A stretch of DNA of 64,000 nucleotides from Hydrogenophaga sp. (GTDB lineage: Bacteria; Pseudomonadota; Gammaproteobacteria; Burkholderiales; Burkholderiaceae_C), in assembly GCF_011772445.1 (NCBI RefSeq), contig NZ_WVZN01000049.1, positions 1 to 64,000 of the forward strand, read 5' to 3'. Position 1 is the stretch's first letter, and each line of letters starts with the position of its first letter. Under the pieces are notes generated by a model. The model saw nothing but the letters and a program-made list of their open reading frames with translations, ran no database searches and had not been told where the DNA came from. The translations under genes and the position numbers were made by a program. Positions 51,192 to 61,588 of this stretch are shown piece after piece.

Positions 51192-52871
51192 ATGACCTAC
51201 CGCAGCAACTTCGAACCCGGGTCCACCCGCTGGGCCGTGCGCGTCGCGCAATGGACGGCCATGGGCATCCCCGAGAGCGACTTCGACAAACCCAAGATCG
51301 CCGTCGTCAACACCTCCAGCGGCCTGTCGGTCTGCTTCTCGCACCTGGACCGCATCTCCGGGATGGTGCAGGACGCCATCCGCGCCGCGGGCGGTCTGCC
51401 CTTCGAGATCCGCACCGCCGCGCCGTCCGACTTCATCACCAGCGCCGGGCGCCAGGGCCGCTACCTCATGCCCACGCGCGACCTCATCGTCAACGACATC
51501 GAGGTGCAGGTGGAGGGGGCCGAACTCGACGGGATGATCCTGCTCTCCAGTTGCGACAAGACCACGCCCGCCCACCTGATGGCCGCCGGCCGCCTGGACG
51601 TGCCCAGCCTGGTGCTGGCCTGCGGCTACCAGCTGGGCCGCCAGTGCGGTGAGCACCACGTCGACATCGAGGAGGTCTACAAGGCCGTGGGCACCGTGAA
51701 AGCGGGCCAGCTCTCGCTCGATGGCCTGCACGGCATGTGCCGCGCCGCCATCGACGGCCCCGGCGTTTGCGCTGGCTTGGCCACGGCCAACTCCATGCAC
51801 TGCCTGGCCGAGGCCCTGGGCATGGCGCTGCCGGGCAATTCGCCCATCCGCGCCGACGGCCCGCGCCTGCACGCCCTGGCCGCGCAGGCCGGCGCGCGCA
51901 TCGTCGACATCGTGCGCGAGGACCTGCGGCCGCGCCAGATCCTCACCCCCGCCGCGCTGCGCAATGCGGTGCGCACGGCGGTGGCCACGGGCTGCTCGGT
52001 CAACGTCATGCGCCACCTCATCGCCATCGCCACCGAGGCGCAGTGCCCCGTCGACGTGATCGCCGAGTTCGAGGCCTGCGCCGACACCGTGCCCATGCTC
52101 ACGCAGATCCGCCCCAACGGGCCCGACCGCATCGAAGACCTGGACGCCGCCGGCGGCGTGCGCGCGGTGATGCAGCGCCTGGGACCGCTGGTGGACGGCA
52201 GCGCCCGCAGCGTGTCCGGACGCAGCATGGGCGAGGAGCTGGCCGAGCCGCTCACCATCGACGACAAGGTCATCCGCACGCTGGACGAGCCCTTCGCGCG
52301 CGAGCCGGGGCTGATGGTGATTCGCGGCTCGCTCGCACCCGACGGCGCGCTGGTGAAGCTGGCGGCCGTGCCCGCCGGCATCCGCCGCTTCGCGGGCGAG
52401 GCCAGGGTGTTCGAGGACGAGGCCGTGGCCATCGACGGCCTGCGCACCGGCGCCGTGCAGCCGGGCCAGGTCATCGTGCTGCGCATGCTGGGCCCGCGCG
52501 GCGGCCCGGGCACCGTGTTCGCGGCCAGCTTCATGGCGGCCCTGGTGGGCGCGGGGCGCGGCGCCGACGTGGCCGTGGTCACCGACGGCGAACTCTCCGG
52601 CCTCAACAGCGGCATCACCATCGGCCAGGTGATGCCCGAAGCGGCCGAGGGCGGCCCGCTGGCGGCCGTGCGCGACGGTGACCGCGTGGAGATCGACCTC
52701 AACGCGCGCCGCATCGAACTGCTGGTGCCCGCCGAAGAGATCGCCGAGCGCCTGCGCGGCTTCAAGCCGCCGGTGCCGCAGGGCCGCTTCGGCTGGTTGC
52801 ACCTGTACGGGCAACTGGTACAACCGCTGTCCAAAGGCGCGGTGCTGGGTGAGCGCGCGCCGCTGAAGTGA
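51192..52871 (+). CDS. IlvD/Edd-family (dihydroxy-acid / sugar-acid) dehydratase
   Basis: A 559-residue dehydratase that removes water from a 2,3-dihydroxy acid to give a 2-keto acid with an Fe-S cluster. Cluster ligands are seen in SSCDKTTPAHLMA and in DGLHGMCRAAI, and the first in the N-terminal SGLSVCFSHLDRI. The substrate phosphate/Mg site TDGELSGLNSGITIGQVMPEAAEGGPLA matches the C-terminal IlvD hallmark (in parts). In catabolic operons such enzymes act on sugar acids such as xylonate, arabinonate or galactonate. With a TRAP transporter upstream and a PEP-mutase-fold enzyme downstream, a sugar-acid degradation role is more likely than valine synthesis. Confidence 0.87.
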   Translation: MTYRSNFEPGSTRWAVRVAQWTAMGIPESDFDKPKIAVVNTSSGLSVCFSHLDRISGMVQDAIRAAGGLPFEIRTAAPSDFITSAGRQGRYLMPTRDLIVNDIEVQVEGAELDGMILLSSCDKTTPAHLMAAGRLDVPSLVLACGYQLGRQCGEHHVDIEEVYKAVGTVKAGQLSLDGLHGMCRAAIDGPGVCAGLATANSMHCLAEALGMALPGNSPIRADGPRLHALAAQAGARIVDIVREDLRPRQILTPAALRNAVRTAVATGCSVNVMRHLIAIATEAQCPVDVIAEFEACADTVPMLTQIRPNGPDRIEDLDAAGGVRAVMQRLGPLVDGSARSVSGRSMGEELAEPLTIDDKVIRTLDEPFAREPGLMVIRGSLAPDGALVKLAAVPAGIRRFAGEARVFEDEAVAIDGLRTGAVQPGQVIVLRMLGPRGGPGTVFAASFMAALVGAGRGADVAVVTDGELSGLNSGITIGQVMPEAAEGGPLAAVRDGDRVEIDLNARRIELLVPAEEIAERLRGFKPPVPQGRFGWLHLYGQLVQPLSKGAVLGERAPLK

Positions 52872-52887
52872 GCCACCAGGAGACACG

Positions 52888-53730
52888 ATGACCATCATGG
52901 CCGAACGCGCCGAGCGCTTCGTCGAGCTGCACCGCCAGGGTTGCTTCGTCGTGCCCAACCCCTGGGATCGCGGCTCGGCCGTGCTGCTGGCGGGGCAGGG
53001 CTTCCAGGCCCTGGCCAGCAGCAGCGCCGGCCACGCCTTCGCCCTGGGCCTGCCCGATGGTGGCCTGGGCCGCGAGCGCACGCTGGCGCACCTGCGCGAC
53101 ATCACCCAGGCCACCGCGCTGCCCATGACGGCCGACCTGGAGAACGGCTTCGGCGACAGCCCGCAGGACTGCGCCGACACCATCCGCCTGGCCGCCGAGG
53201 CCGGCGTGGTGGGCGGCTCCATCGAAGACGCCACCGGCCGCGCCGACGACCCCATCTACCCCTTCGACGCCGCCGTGGAACGCGTGCGCGCGGCCGTGCA
53301 GGCGGCGCGCGCGCTTCCGTTCCCCTTCGTGCTCACCGCGCGGGCCGAGAACCTGCTCTGGGGCCGCCACGACCTGGACGACACCATCCGCCGCCTGCAG
53401 GCCTTCGCCGAGGTGGGCGCCGACGTGCTCTACGCCCCCGGCCTGAAAACCGCCGAGCAGGTGGAGCGCGTGGTGCGCGCCGTGGCGCCGCGGCCGGTGA
53501 ACGTGGTCATGGGCCTGGCCGGCGGCGCGCTCACGCGCGCCGAGCTGGAGCGCCTGGGCGTGCGGCGCATCAGCGTGGGCTCGTCCCTGGCGCGCGCGGC
53601 CTATGCGGCGCTGCTCCAGGCCGCCGAGGAAATGAACGGGCCGGGGAGCTTTGGGTACGCGGCCAAGGTGCCGGGGCTGGGGGCGTTCAACCAGATGATC
53701 CGGGCGGCGGGCGGCGAGGCGCCCACCTGA
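52888..53730 (+). CDS. Isocitrate lyase / PEP mutase superfamily enzyme
   Basis: A 280-residue TIM-barrel enzyme. VPNPWDRGSAVLLAGQGFQALASSSAGHAFALG, MTADLENGFGDSP, GGSIEDATGR (metal-binding Glu/Asp) and FVLTARAENLLWGR are family hallmarks. Similar proteins cleave methylisocitrate, oxaloacetate, or 2,3-dimethylmalate, or are uncharacterised. ATG 52888 has a CCAGGAGAC Shine-Dalgarno. It is the last gene of the 45-54 kb run, so it may cleave the keto acid produced upstream to pyruvate and a smaller fragment. Confidence 0.83.
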   Translation: MTIMAERAERFVELHRQGCFVVPNPWDRGSAVLLAGQGFQALASSSAGHAFALGLPDGGLGRERTLAHLRDITQATALPMTADLENGFGDSPQDCADTIRLAAEAGVVGGSIEDATGRADDPIYPFDAAVERVRAAVQAARALPFPFVLTARAENLLWGRHDLDDTIRRLQAFAEVGADVLYAPGLKTAEQVERVVRAVAPRPVNVVMGLAGGALTRAELERLGVRRISVGSSLARAAYAALLQAAEEMNGPGSFGYAAKVPGLGAFNQMIRAAGGEAPT

Positions 53731-53749
53731 CACGGGGCGGCCAGCGGGC

Positions 53750-54169
53750 TCAGGCCCGCAGCAGATTCGCCGCCTGCGTGTGCAGCCAGGCCTCGTACAG
53801 CGTCCAGGCGCCGGCGCCGATGAACAGCACACCCACCAGCACCAGCAGCAAGGGCAGGCCCACCAGCACCAGCAGAGCGCCGAACACATAGGCCATGGTG
53901 GTGGGCATGCCGTAGATGGCGCGCGTCTGGTCGTTGCGCATGGCCAGTGCGCGAAAGCTGCCGTTCTTCATGCGCCCGGCCAGCGTCACGCGCTCGCCGT
54001 CCTGCACGTCCGGCATGTTCATGAGCTTGATCTCGGCGGGCTGGCCGTCCACGCGGAAGGCGATTACCTGCTTGGTGTGCACGTTGCCGCCGTTCTTGCC
54101 GATGTGGCCCGAGGTTTCGGAGGAGTGGCGAATGCCGCTGACGGTGCCGGAGAGGGTGGTGAGGGACAT
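53750..54169 (-). CDS. Small membrane protein of unknown function
   Basis: A 139-residue protein I do not recognise. A soluble N-terminal part (about 1-90) is polar and has the run HSSETSGHIGKNGGNVHTKQ, then DGERVTLAGRMKNGSFRALAMRND suggests an OB or SH3-like barrel. Two hydrophobic helices near the C-terminus (about 90-118) form GALLVLVGLPLLLVLVGVLFIGAGAWTLYEAWL. ATG 54169 is chosen because upstream residues look random. It lies between the convergent ICL-like gene and the LuxR gene upstream on the same strand. Confidence 0.6.
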   Translation of the reverse strand: MSLTTLSGTVSGIRHSSETSGHIGKNGGNVHTKQVIAFRVDGQPAEIKLMNMPDVQDGERVTLAGRMKNGSFRALAMRNDQTRAIYGMPTTMAYVFGALLVLVGLPLLLVLVGVLFIGAGAWTLYEAWLHTQAANLLRA

Positions 54170-54263
54170 GGTCGCGTGCCGTGTGATGGAACTGGGCGCG
54201 ACGATAGGCAGCCGGGCGCGGCGCGGCACCTCCCAAATGGGGGCCGCGTGTCCAGGGCCGCTC

Positions 54264-55418
54264 TCAGCGCGGCCCGATTGGGCGCGGCAGATCGCGGCGG
54301 ATGCGCTCGATCAGCGCCGACTGGCGGTGCGTGCCCGTCTTGCCGAACACCGCCTTGAGCCGCGTGCGCGCCGTGCCGTAGGTGATGCCCAGGGCCTCGG
54401 CCGCCTCGCGCAGGCTCAGGCCCTCGCACAGCGCGTGGGCCAGGCGCGCCTCGGCTGGCGTCAGGTGGTACAGGCCGCGCAATGCCTCGGCGGGCGGTCC
54501 CACGTGCAGGGCACCGGCGGGGCCCAGCGACACCAGCACGCAGCGCCGCGCGCTGTGCCAGGACGACACGGGCAGCGTCCAGCCCGAGGCCCGCAGCGCC
54601 AGCGGCAGGTGGCTGGCTCCGCGAGCCAGGGTGAGCGTGTCGGGCACCGAGGCCGCGTGCAGCGCGTCCGCCGCGTGCGCCGTCAACCAGGCGGTGAAGC
54701 GCGCGCGCAGCGCGGGCTGGGTGGGCTCCACCACGCCCTGGCGCACTTGCAGGCCGTCGCGGCGCGCCAGCCAGTCCAGCGCGGCTTGGTTGCCGTGCAG
54801 CAGCCGGCCTTGGTCGTCCAGCAGCAGCAGGGCGTCGGTCAGGCCGTCGAGCATGGCGGCCAGGCCTTCGCGGCTGGTGCGCAGCGTGTCCAGGTGCTGG
54901 CGTACCCGCAGCGCACGCACGAAGTGCACGCTGAGTTGCTCGAACAAGCGCACCTCGCCCGCGTTGAAGCGCGGCAGGTCGGGCGCGCGCAGCAGCGTGA
55001 CGTTGGCGATCGCGCGGCGGTCGCTGGTGAGCGTGTTGCCGATGCTGTAGTGAAAGCCCTGCGGCACCATCCACTCGTGGTAATAGCTGGAGCGGTAGAG
55101 CACGCCGCGCTGGCGGGTGAAGGCGTCGAGGCGCTCGTTGGTCCGTACCAGGCCCTGGCGGTGCAGCGCGGCCGAGTGCACGTTCCAGGGGTTGTCGGGC
55201 GCGAAGTAGAAGCGGTTGAACTGGCCCAGCCAGTAGGGCGACACGCCAGCCAGGTGTGCCTCGCCCACCTCGCGCGTGGCGAAGTCGAGCACGTAGAAGG
55301 TTTCGGCCTCGGTGCGGAAGGCGGTCTTGAGCTGGCCCAGCACCGACGGCCAGTGCGCGGCGTCCAGCGCGGCGTCGTAGATGGACTCGGTGAGGGCGTC
55401 GGTGGCGGGCGCGGTCAT
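54264..55418 (-). CDS. LuxR-type helix-turn-helix regulator
   Basis: A 384-residue regulator. A large N-terminal sensory region (about 20-290) has no family name I can give, and contains PAS-like wording ALLLLDDQGRLLHGNQAALDWLARRD. The C-terminal GerE-type DNA-binding domain (about 315-380) reads YHLTPAEARLAHALCEGLSLREAAEALGITYGTARTRLKAVFGKTGTHRQSALIERI (in parts), with the recognition helix after LGITYGTART. It is divergent from the acyl-CoA ligase at 55542 with a 123-base gap and may control that operon. ATG 55418 is used; 55475 would extend it. Confidence 0.8.
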   Translation of the reverse strand: MTAPATDALTESIYDAALDAAHWPSVLGQLKTAFRTEAETFYVLDFATREVGEAHLAGVSPYWLGQFNRFYFAPDNPWNVHSAALHRQGLVRTNERLDAFTRQRGVLYRSSYYHEWMVPQGFHYSIGNTLTSDRRAIANVTLLRAPDLPRFNAGEVRLFEQLSVHFVRALRVRQHLDTLRTSREGLAAMLDGLTDALLLLDDQGRLLHGNQAALDWLARRDGLQVRQGVVEPTQPALRARFTAWLTAHAADALHAASVPDTLTLARGASHLPLALRASGWTLPVSSWHSARRCVLVSLGPAGALHVGPPAEALRGLYHLTPAEARLAHALCEGLSLREAAEALGITYGTARTRLKAVFGKTGTHRQSALIERIRRDLPRPIGPR

Positions 55419-55541
55419 TTGCGTTCGCTTGTAGCACCAGCAGCCTGAGGGTTCAAGATGTCGGCGCAACGACATTTGCCCGCCGGCCCATCGGGTAAGC
55501 CCCGCTGGTCACGCGTGGGTGCTGCTGCCTACGATGCCCGC

Positions 55542-57191
55542 ATGAGCCTCTACAACCAGCACCTGGACCGCAACCCCGCCAACTTCGCGGCCCTCTCGCC
55601 CCTGAGCTTCGTCGAGCGCACGGCCGAGGTGTTCGGCGACATGCCCGCCGTCATCCACGGCGCGCGGCGCCACACCTGGGCGCAGGTGCGCGAGCGCTCC
55701 GCCCGGCTGGCCGCCGCGCTGCGCGCCCTGGGCATCGGCCCGGGCGACACGGTGAGCACCCTGCTGCCCAACACGCCCGAGATGGTGGAGGCCCACTACG
55801 CCATCCCCGCGCTGGGCGCCGTCATCAACACGCTCAACACCCGCCTGGACGCGCCCCTGCTGGCCTGGCAGATGAACCACTGCGAGGCCAAGGTGCTGAT
55901 CACCGACCGCGAGTTCGCGCCCGTGGTGGCCAAGGCGCTGGCGGCCCTGTCCGGGCTTGGGCGCGAGATCGTGGTCATCGACGTCTGCGACAGCGAGTAC
56001 ACCGGCCCGGGCGAGCGCCTGGGCGCGCGCGAGTACGAGGCCCTCATCGCTGCGCACGAACCCCTGCCGCGCCTGGACGGCCCCGCCGACGAGTGGGACG
56101 CCATCGCCGTGAGCTACACCAGCGGCACCACGGGCGACCCCAAGGGCGTGGTCACGCACCACCGGGGCGCCTACCTCAACGCCGTGAGCAACGTCGTCAC
56201 CTGGACCATGCCGCAGTTTCCGCGCTACCTGTGGACGCTGCCCATGTTCCATTGCAACGGCTGGTGCTTCCCCTGGACGGTGGCGCTGCAGGCCGGCGTG
56301 CACGTGTGCCTGCGCCGCGTGGAGCCGGCCGCCATCCTGGCCGCCATGCGCGAGCACGGCGTGGACCACTACTGCGCCGCGCCCATCGTGCACAACGGCA
56401 TTCTCTCCGCCGTGGCGGCCGACCCGTCGCTCAAGGACGGCATCGGCGCCGTGCGCGGCATGGTGGCGGGCGCCGCGCCGCCGGCGTCGATGATCGAAGG
56501 CATGGCGCGCCTGGGTTTCCAGATCACGCACGTCTACGGCCTCACCGAGGTCTACGGCCCCGCGTCCGTGGCCGTGGCGCGGCCCGCGTGGGCCACGGCC
56601 GAACTCGGCGAGCAGGTGCGCCTGAACGGCCGCCAGGGTGTGCGCTACCCGCTGCAGGAAGGCATGACCGTGATGGACCCCGAGACCATGACCGAGGTGC
56701 CCGCCGACGGCCAGACCATGGGCGAGATCATGTTCCGCGGCAACATCGTGATGAAGGGCTACCTGAAGAACCCCGCGGCCACCGCCAAGGCCTTCGACGG
56801 CGGCTGGTTCCACACCGGCGACCTGGCCGTGCTGGAGCCCGACGGCTACGTCGAGATCAAGGACCGCAACAAGGACATCATCATCAGCGGCGGCGAGAAC
56901 ATCTCCTCCATCGAGGTGGAGGACGCGCTGTACCGCCACCCCGCCGTGATGGCCTGCGCCGTGGTGGCCAAGCCCGACCCGAAGTGGGGGGAATCGCCCC
57001 TGGCCTTCGTGGAACTGCGCCCCGGCGCGCAGACTACCGAGGCCGAACTCATCGCCCACTGCCGCAGCCTGCTGGCTGGCTACAAGGTGCCCAAGGCCGT
57101 GCGCTTCGAGGCCATCCCCAAGACCAGCACCGGCAAGATCCAGAAGTTCGAGCTGCGCGAGCGCGCCAGGAGCGCCAGCGCCATCGAATGA
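55542..57191 (+). CDS. AMP-forming acyl-CoA ligase (DmdB-like / medium-chain type)
   Basis: A 549-residue ANL ligase. SYTSGTTGDPKGVVTHHRGAYLN is the phosphate loop (about 185), the aromatic-binding region has MFHCNGWCFPWTVALQAG, ITHVYGLTEVYGP is A5, and FHTGDLAVLEPDGYVEIKDRNKDIIISGGENISSIEVEDAL (in parts) A7-A8, with the catalytic Lys in PKTSTGKIQKFEL. It belongs to the subgroup often annotated as 3-methylmercaptopropionyl-CoA ligase. It starts a co-directional run of six genes. The true substrate is unknown; methylthioalkanoates are one option. Confidence 0.85.
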   Translation: MSLYNQHLDRNPANFAALSPLSFVERTAEVFGDMPAVIHGARRHTWAQVRERSARLAAALRALGIGPGDTVSTLLPNTPEMVEAHYAIPALGAVINTLNTRLDAPLLAWQMNHCEAKVLITDREFAPVVAKALAALSGLGREIVVIDVCDSEYTGPGERLGAREYEALIAAHEPLPRLDGPADEWDAIAVSYTSGTTGDPKGVVTHHRGAYLNAVSNVVTWTMPQFPRYLWTLPMFHCNGWCFPWTVALQAGVHVCLRRVEPAAILAAMREHGVDHYCAAPIVHNGILSAVAADPSLKDGIGAVRGMVAGAAPPASMIEGMARLGFQITHVYGLTEVYGPASVAVARPAWATAELGEQVRLNGRQGVRYPLQEGMTVMDPETMTEVPADGQTMGEIMFRGNIVMKGYLKNPAATAKAFDGGWFHTGDLAVLEPDGYVEIKDRNKDIIISGGENISSIEVEDALYRHPAVMACAVVAKPDPKWGESPLAFVELRPGAQTTEAELIAHCRSLLAGYKVPKAVRFEAIPKTSTGKIQKFELRERARSASAIE

Positions 57192-57213
57192 CACAACGAG
57201 CGAGACAGACCCG

Positions 57214-58011
57214 ATGAACGACCGACTCGATCCCTCCGTCACCAGCGAGCCCTTGCGCTACGAGCGCGATGCGCGCGGCGTGGTCACGGTCACGCTCAAC
57301 CGCCCGCAGGCCTTCAACGCGCTGAGCGAAAGCATGCTGGCCGCCCTGCAGGCCGCCGTGGACCGCGTGGCCGCCGACGAGGGCGCGCGCGTGGTGGTCA
57401 TTGCCGCAGAGGGCAAGGCCTTCTGCGCCGGGCACGACCTGAAGGAAATGCGCGCCGAGCCCTCGCTCGACTACTACCAGCGCCTGTTCGCGCAGTGCGG
57501 GCGCTTCATGATGAGCGTGCAGCAACTGGGCGTGCCCGTCATCGCGCAGGTGCAGGGCATTGCCACGGCGGCCGGCTGCCAACTGGTGGCCATGTGCGAC
57601 CTGGCCGTGGCCGTGCGCGAGGCGCGCTTCGCCGTCAGCGGCATCAACGTCGGCCTGTTCTGCAGCACGCCCAGCGTGGCGCTCAGCCGCAACCTGGGCC
57701 GCAAGGCCGCGTTCGAAATGCTCGTCACCGGCGACTTCATCAGCGCCGACGAAGCCAAGGCCAAGGGCCTCATCAACCGCGTGGTGGACGCGGGCGATTT
57801 GCAGGCCGAGGTGGGCAAGCTCGTCGACAGCATCCTCGCCAAGCCGCGCGTGGCCATCGCCGCCGGCAAGGGCCTGTTCTACCGGCAACTGGAAACCGGC
57901 ATCGGCGCGGCTTACGACGACGCGGCCCGCACCATGGCCTGCAACATGATGGACCCGAGCGCGCTGGAAGGCGTGCAGGCCTTCATCGACAAGCGCAAGC
58001 CCAACTGGTGA
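57214..58011 (+). CDS. Enoyl-CoA hydratase (crotonase family, ECHDC3-like)
   Basis: A 265-residue crotonase. FCAGHDLKEMRAEPSLDYYQRLF (in parts) and QVQGIATAAGCQLVAMCDLAVAV form the oxyanion hole, and SGINVGLFCSTPSVALSRNLGRKAAFEMLVTGDFISADEA is nearly the pattern of ECHDC3-type hydratases. The catalytic Glu positions of typical hydratases appear substituted (GLFCSTPSV), so its reaction is uncertain. It lies 22 bases after the acyl-CoA ligase gene. Confidence 0.83.
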   Translation: MNDRLDPSVTSEPLRYERDARGVVTVTLNRPQAFNALSESMLAALQAAVDRVAADEGARVVVIAAEGKAFCAGHDLKEMRAEPSLDYYQRLFAQCGRFMMSVQQLGVPVIAQVQGIATAAGCQLVAMCDLAVAVREARFAVSGINVGLFCSTPSVALSRNLGRKAAFEMLVTGDFISADEAKAKGLINRVVDAGDLQAEVGKLVDSILAKPRVAIAAGKGLFYRQLETGIGAAYDDAARTMACNMMDPSALEGVQAFIDKRKPNW

Positions 58012-58019
58012 GCGGCCGC

Positions 58020-59015
58020 ATGAAAGCCGCCTTCTACGAGGCCGTGGGCCCGGCCGATCAGGTCCTGCGTGTCGAAGACATCCCGCCACCCCAAGCCGCC
58101 CCTGGCGAGGTGCGCGTGCGCGTGGCCTGGTCCGGCGTGAACCCCTCCGACGTCAAAAGCCGCGCCGGCCTGCGCAGCAAGACCCCGGCCTTCCCGCGCG
58201 TGATCCCGCACAGCGACGGCAGCGGCGTCATCGACGCGGTGGGCGAGGGCGTGGACCCGTCACGAGTGGGCGAACGCGTGTGGCTGTGGAACGCCGCCTG
58301 GGGCCGCGCGCACGGCACCGCTTGCGAATGGCTGTGCCTGCCGCAACAGCAGGCCGTGCGCCTGCCCGACGGCACCAGCGGCGAGGCCGGTGCCTGCCTG
58401 GGCATCCCCGCGCTCACGGCCCTGCATGCGGTGCTGATGGACGGCGGCGTGGCCGGCAAGACCGTGCTGGTGGCCGGCGGCGCGGGCGCCGTGGGCCACT
58501 ACGCGGTGCAGATGGCCAGCCAACTCGGCGCGGCACGTGTCATCAGCACCGTCAGCTCCGATCAGAAAGCCCGCATCGCCCGCGAGGCCGGCGCCGACGC
58601 GGTGCTGAACTACAAGACCGAGCCCCTGGCCGAGCGGGTGGCCGAACTCACGCAAGGACAGGGCGTGGACCGCATCATCGAACTCGACCTGGCCGCCAAC
58701 GCCGAGGCCGACATCGCGATGCTCAAACCCGGTGGCGAGGTGGTGGTGTATGGCAGCGGCGCGTCGCCCATGGCCTTGCCGTTTTTCCCGCTGATCGTGA
58801 AGAACGTGCAGCTCAAGTTCTTCATGGTCTACCACCTCAGCCCGGCCGACCGTGCGCGCGCCGTGGCCACGCTCACGCGCCTGCTGGAACGCGGCGCGCT
58901 GCAACACCTCATCGCCGAGCGCCTGCCGCTGGAGCGCGTCGCCGACGCGCACCAGCTCGTGGAGAGCGGGCGCGCCATCGGCAACGTGGTCCTGCGCGTC
59001 GGTGCCGACGCCTGA
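58020..59015 (+). CDS. Quinone oxidoreductase-like MDR-family reductase
   Basis: A 331-residue NADPH-dependent zinc-free medium-chain reductase. GVNPSDVKSRAGL is the N-terminal signature, AGGAGAVGHYAVQMASQLGA the Rossmann motif, followed by VLNYKTEPLAERVAELTQG and PGGEVVVYGSG. The ATG overlaps the preceding stop region by position (58020 is 9 bases after the hydratase stop at 58011). Proteins of this type reduce quinones, enoyl-CoAs or acryloyl-CoA-like substrates, so a role in reducing the ligase/hydratase intermediate is plausible but unproven. Confidence 0.83.
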   Translation: MKAAFYEAVGPADQVLRVEDIPPPQAAPGEVRVRVAWSGVNPSDVKSRAGLRSKTPAFPRVIPHSDGSGVIDAVGEGVDPSRVGERVWLWNAAWGRAHGTACEWLCLPQQQAVRLPDGTSGEAGACLGIPALTALHAVLMDGGVAGKTVLVAGGAGAVGHYAVQMASQLGAARVISTVSSDQKARIAREAGADAVLNYKTEPLAERVAELTQGQGVDRIIELDLAANAEADIAMLKPGGEVVVYGSGASPMALPFFPLIVKNVQLKFFMVYHLSPADRARAVATLTRLLERGALQHLIAERLPLERVADAHQLVESGRAIGNVVLRVGADA

Positions 59016-59029
59016 TTCGCTTCAAGAAC

Positions 59030-59491
59030 ATGCAAGACGACATCCCCACCCTGCGGCGCATCCTCAAGGACTGCCGCACCATCGCCGTGGTCGGCCTCTC
59101 GGCCGAATGGCACCGGCCCAGCTACTTCGCGGCCAAGTACATGCAAGACCACGGCTACCGCATCGTCCCCGTGAACCCCAAGTACCCCGAGATCCTCGGC
59201 CAGACCAGCTATCCGCGTCTCGAAGACATCCCGTTCCCCGTCGACATGGTGGACGTGTTCCGCAAGGAACAGGACATCCCGCCCATCGCCAAGAGCGCCG
59301 TCGCCATCGGCGCCAAATGCCTGTGGCAACAGCTTGGCCTGAAAAGCGAAGAAGCCGACCGCATCGCCACCGACGCCGGCCTCGACAGCGTGTGGGACCG
59401 CTGCGTGAAGATTGAACACGCGCGCCTGTTCGGCGGCCTCAACTGGGCCGGCGTCAACACCAAAGTCATCTCAGCAAAGAGGCCCGTCTGA
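59030..59491 (+). CDS. CoA-binding domain protein (YccU-like)
   Basis: A 153-residue single CoA-binding Rossmann domain. RTIAVVGLSAEWHRPSYFAAKYMQDHGYRIVPVNPKYPEILGQ (in parts) is the core; DMVDVFRKEQDIPPIAKSAVAIGAKCLWQQLGL continues it, and a conserved EHARLFG ends the domain. YccU-type proteins bind CoA or CoA disulfides but their role is unclear. It lies 14 bases after the reductase and 1 base before the PLP enzyme start, so translational coupling is likely. Confidence 0.85.
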   Translation: MQDDIPTLRRILKDCRTIAVVGLSAEWHRPSYFAAKYMQDHGYRIVPVNPKYPEILGQTSYPRLEDIPFPVDMVDVFRKEQDIPPIAKSAVAIGAKCLWQQLGLKSEEADRIATDAGLDSVWDRCVKIEHARLFGGLNWAGVNTKVISAKRPV

Positions 59492-59492
59492 C

Positions 59493-60776
<1,284 letters not shown>

Positions 60777-60787
60777 GGGCGGCAACC

Positions 60788-61588
60788 ATGGAGCACGCCA
60801 CCGCCGAAGCCGCGCGCCTGCTTTGGACCGCGCGCCAGCAAGGCGCCGTCATCGACGCGCTGCCGGAACCGCTGCGCCCGCACACCGAAGCGCAAGGACA
60901 CGCCATCCAGGCCGCACTGCCCGCCGTGGCGCAAGACGCCGTCGTGGGGTGGAAGATCGCTGCCACCAGTACCGCCGGGCAAGCGCACATCCAGGTGGAC
61001 GGCCCGCTGGCCGGCCGCATCCTCGGCGGCTTTGTCTTCCCCATGGGCAGCACACTCTCGTTGCAGGGAAACCGCATGCGCGTGGTCGAGCCAGAGTTCG
61101 CGTTCCGCATGGGCGCTGACCTGCCGCCGCGTGAGACGCCCTACACCCAGCCCGAAGTGCTCGCCGCCGTCGCCACCCTGCACCCGGCCTTTGAACTGCC
61201 CGATTCGCGCTACGCCGATTTCACCCGCGCCGGCAAGGCGCACCTGATCGCCGACGACGCCTGCGCTGGCCGCTTCCTCTTCGGCCTTGCCGCGCCGGAC
61301 ACGTGGCGCAGCATGGACCTCGCCGCCCACGTGGTGCACGCCACCGTGACCGGTGCCGACGGCCGCCCACGCTACACGCGCGACGGCGAAGGCAGGGCAT
61401 TGCTGGGCGACCCTCGCATTGCGCTCACTTGGCTGGCCACCACGCTGTCGGTTTTGGGCATCGGCCTGAAGGCCGGCGACTGGGCATCGTGCGGAACCTG
61501 CATGGTGCCGTTACAGATTCTGGAGATGGATGTGGTTGTGGCGGAGTACGGGGTTTTGGGAAAGATCGAGGTCGGTGTGGTGGCGTGA
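60788..61588 (+). CDS. 2-keto-4-pentenoate hydratase-like (FAH superfamily) protein
   Basis: A 266-residue member of the MhpD/hydratase branch of the FAH fold. VVGWKIAATSTAGQAHIQVDGPLAGRIL, EPEFAFRMGADLP (metal Glu/Asp) and LAATLSVLGIGLKAGDWASCGTCM are visible. Such enzymes hydrate 2-hydroxypenta-2,4-dienoate in aromatic meta-cleavage pathways. It is the last gene of the run; ATG 60788 is 11 bases after the PLP gene stop. No other meta-cleavage gene is nearby, so the substrate may differ. Confidence 0.8.
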   Translation: MEHATAEAARLLWTARQQGAVIDALPEPLRPHTEAQGHAIQAALPAVAQDAVVGWKIAATSTAGQAHIQVDGPLAGRILGGFVFPMGSTLSLQGNRMRVVEPEFAFRMGADLPPRETPYTQPEVLAAVATLHPAFELPDSRYADFTRAGKAHLIADDACAGRFLFGLAAPDTWRSMDLAAHVVHATVTGADGRPRYTRDGEGRALLGDPRIALTWLATTLSVLGIGLKAGDWASCGTCMVPLQILEMDVVVAEYGVLGKIEVGVVA

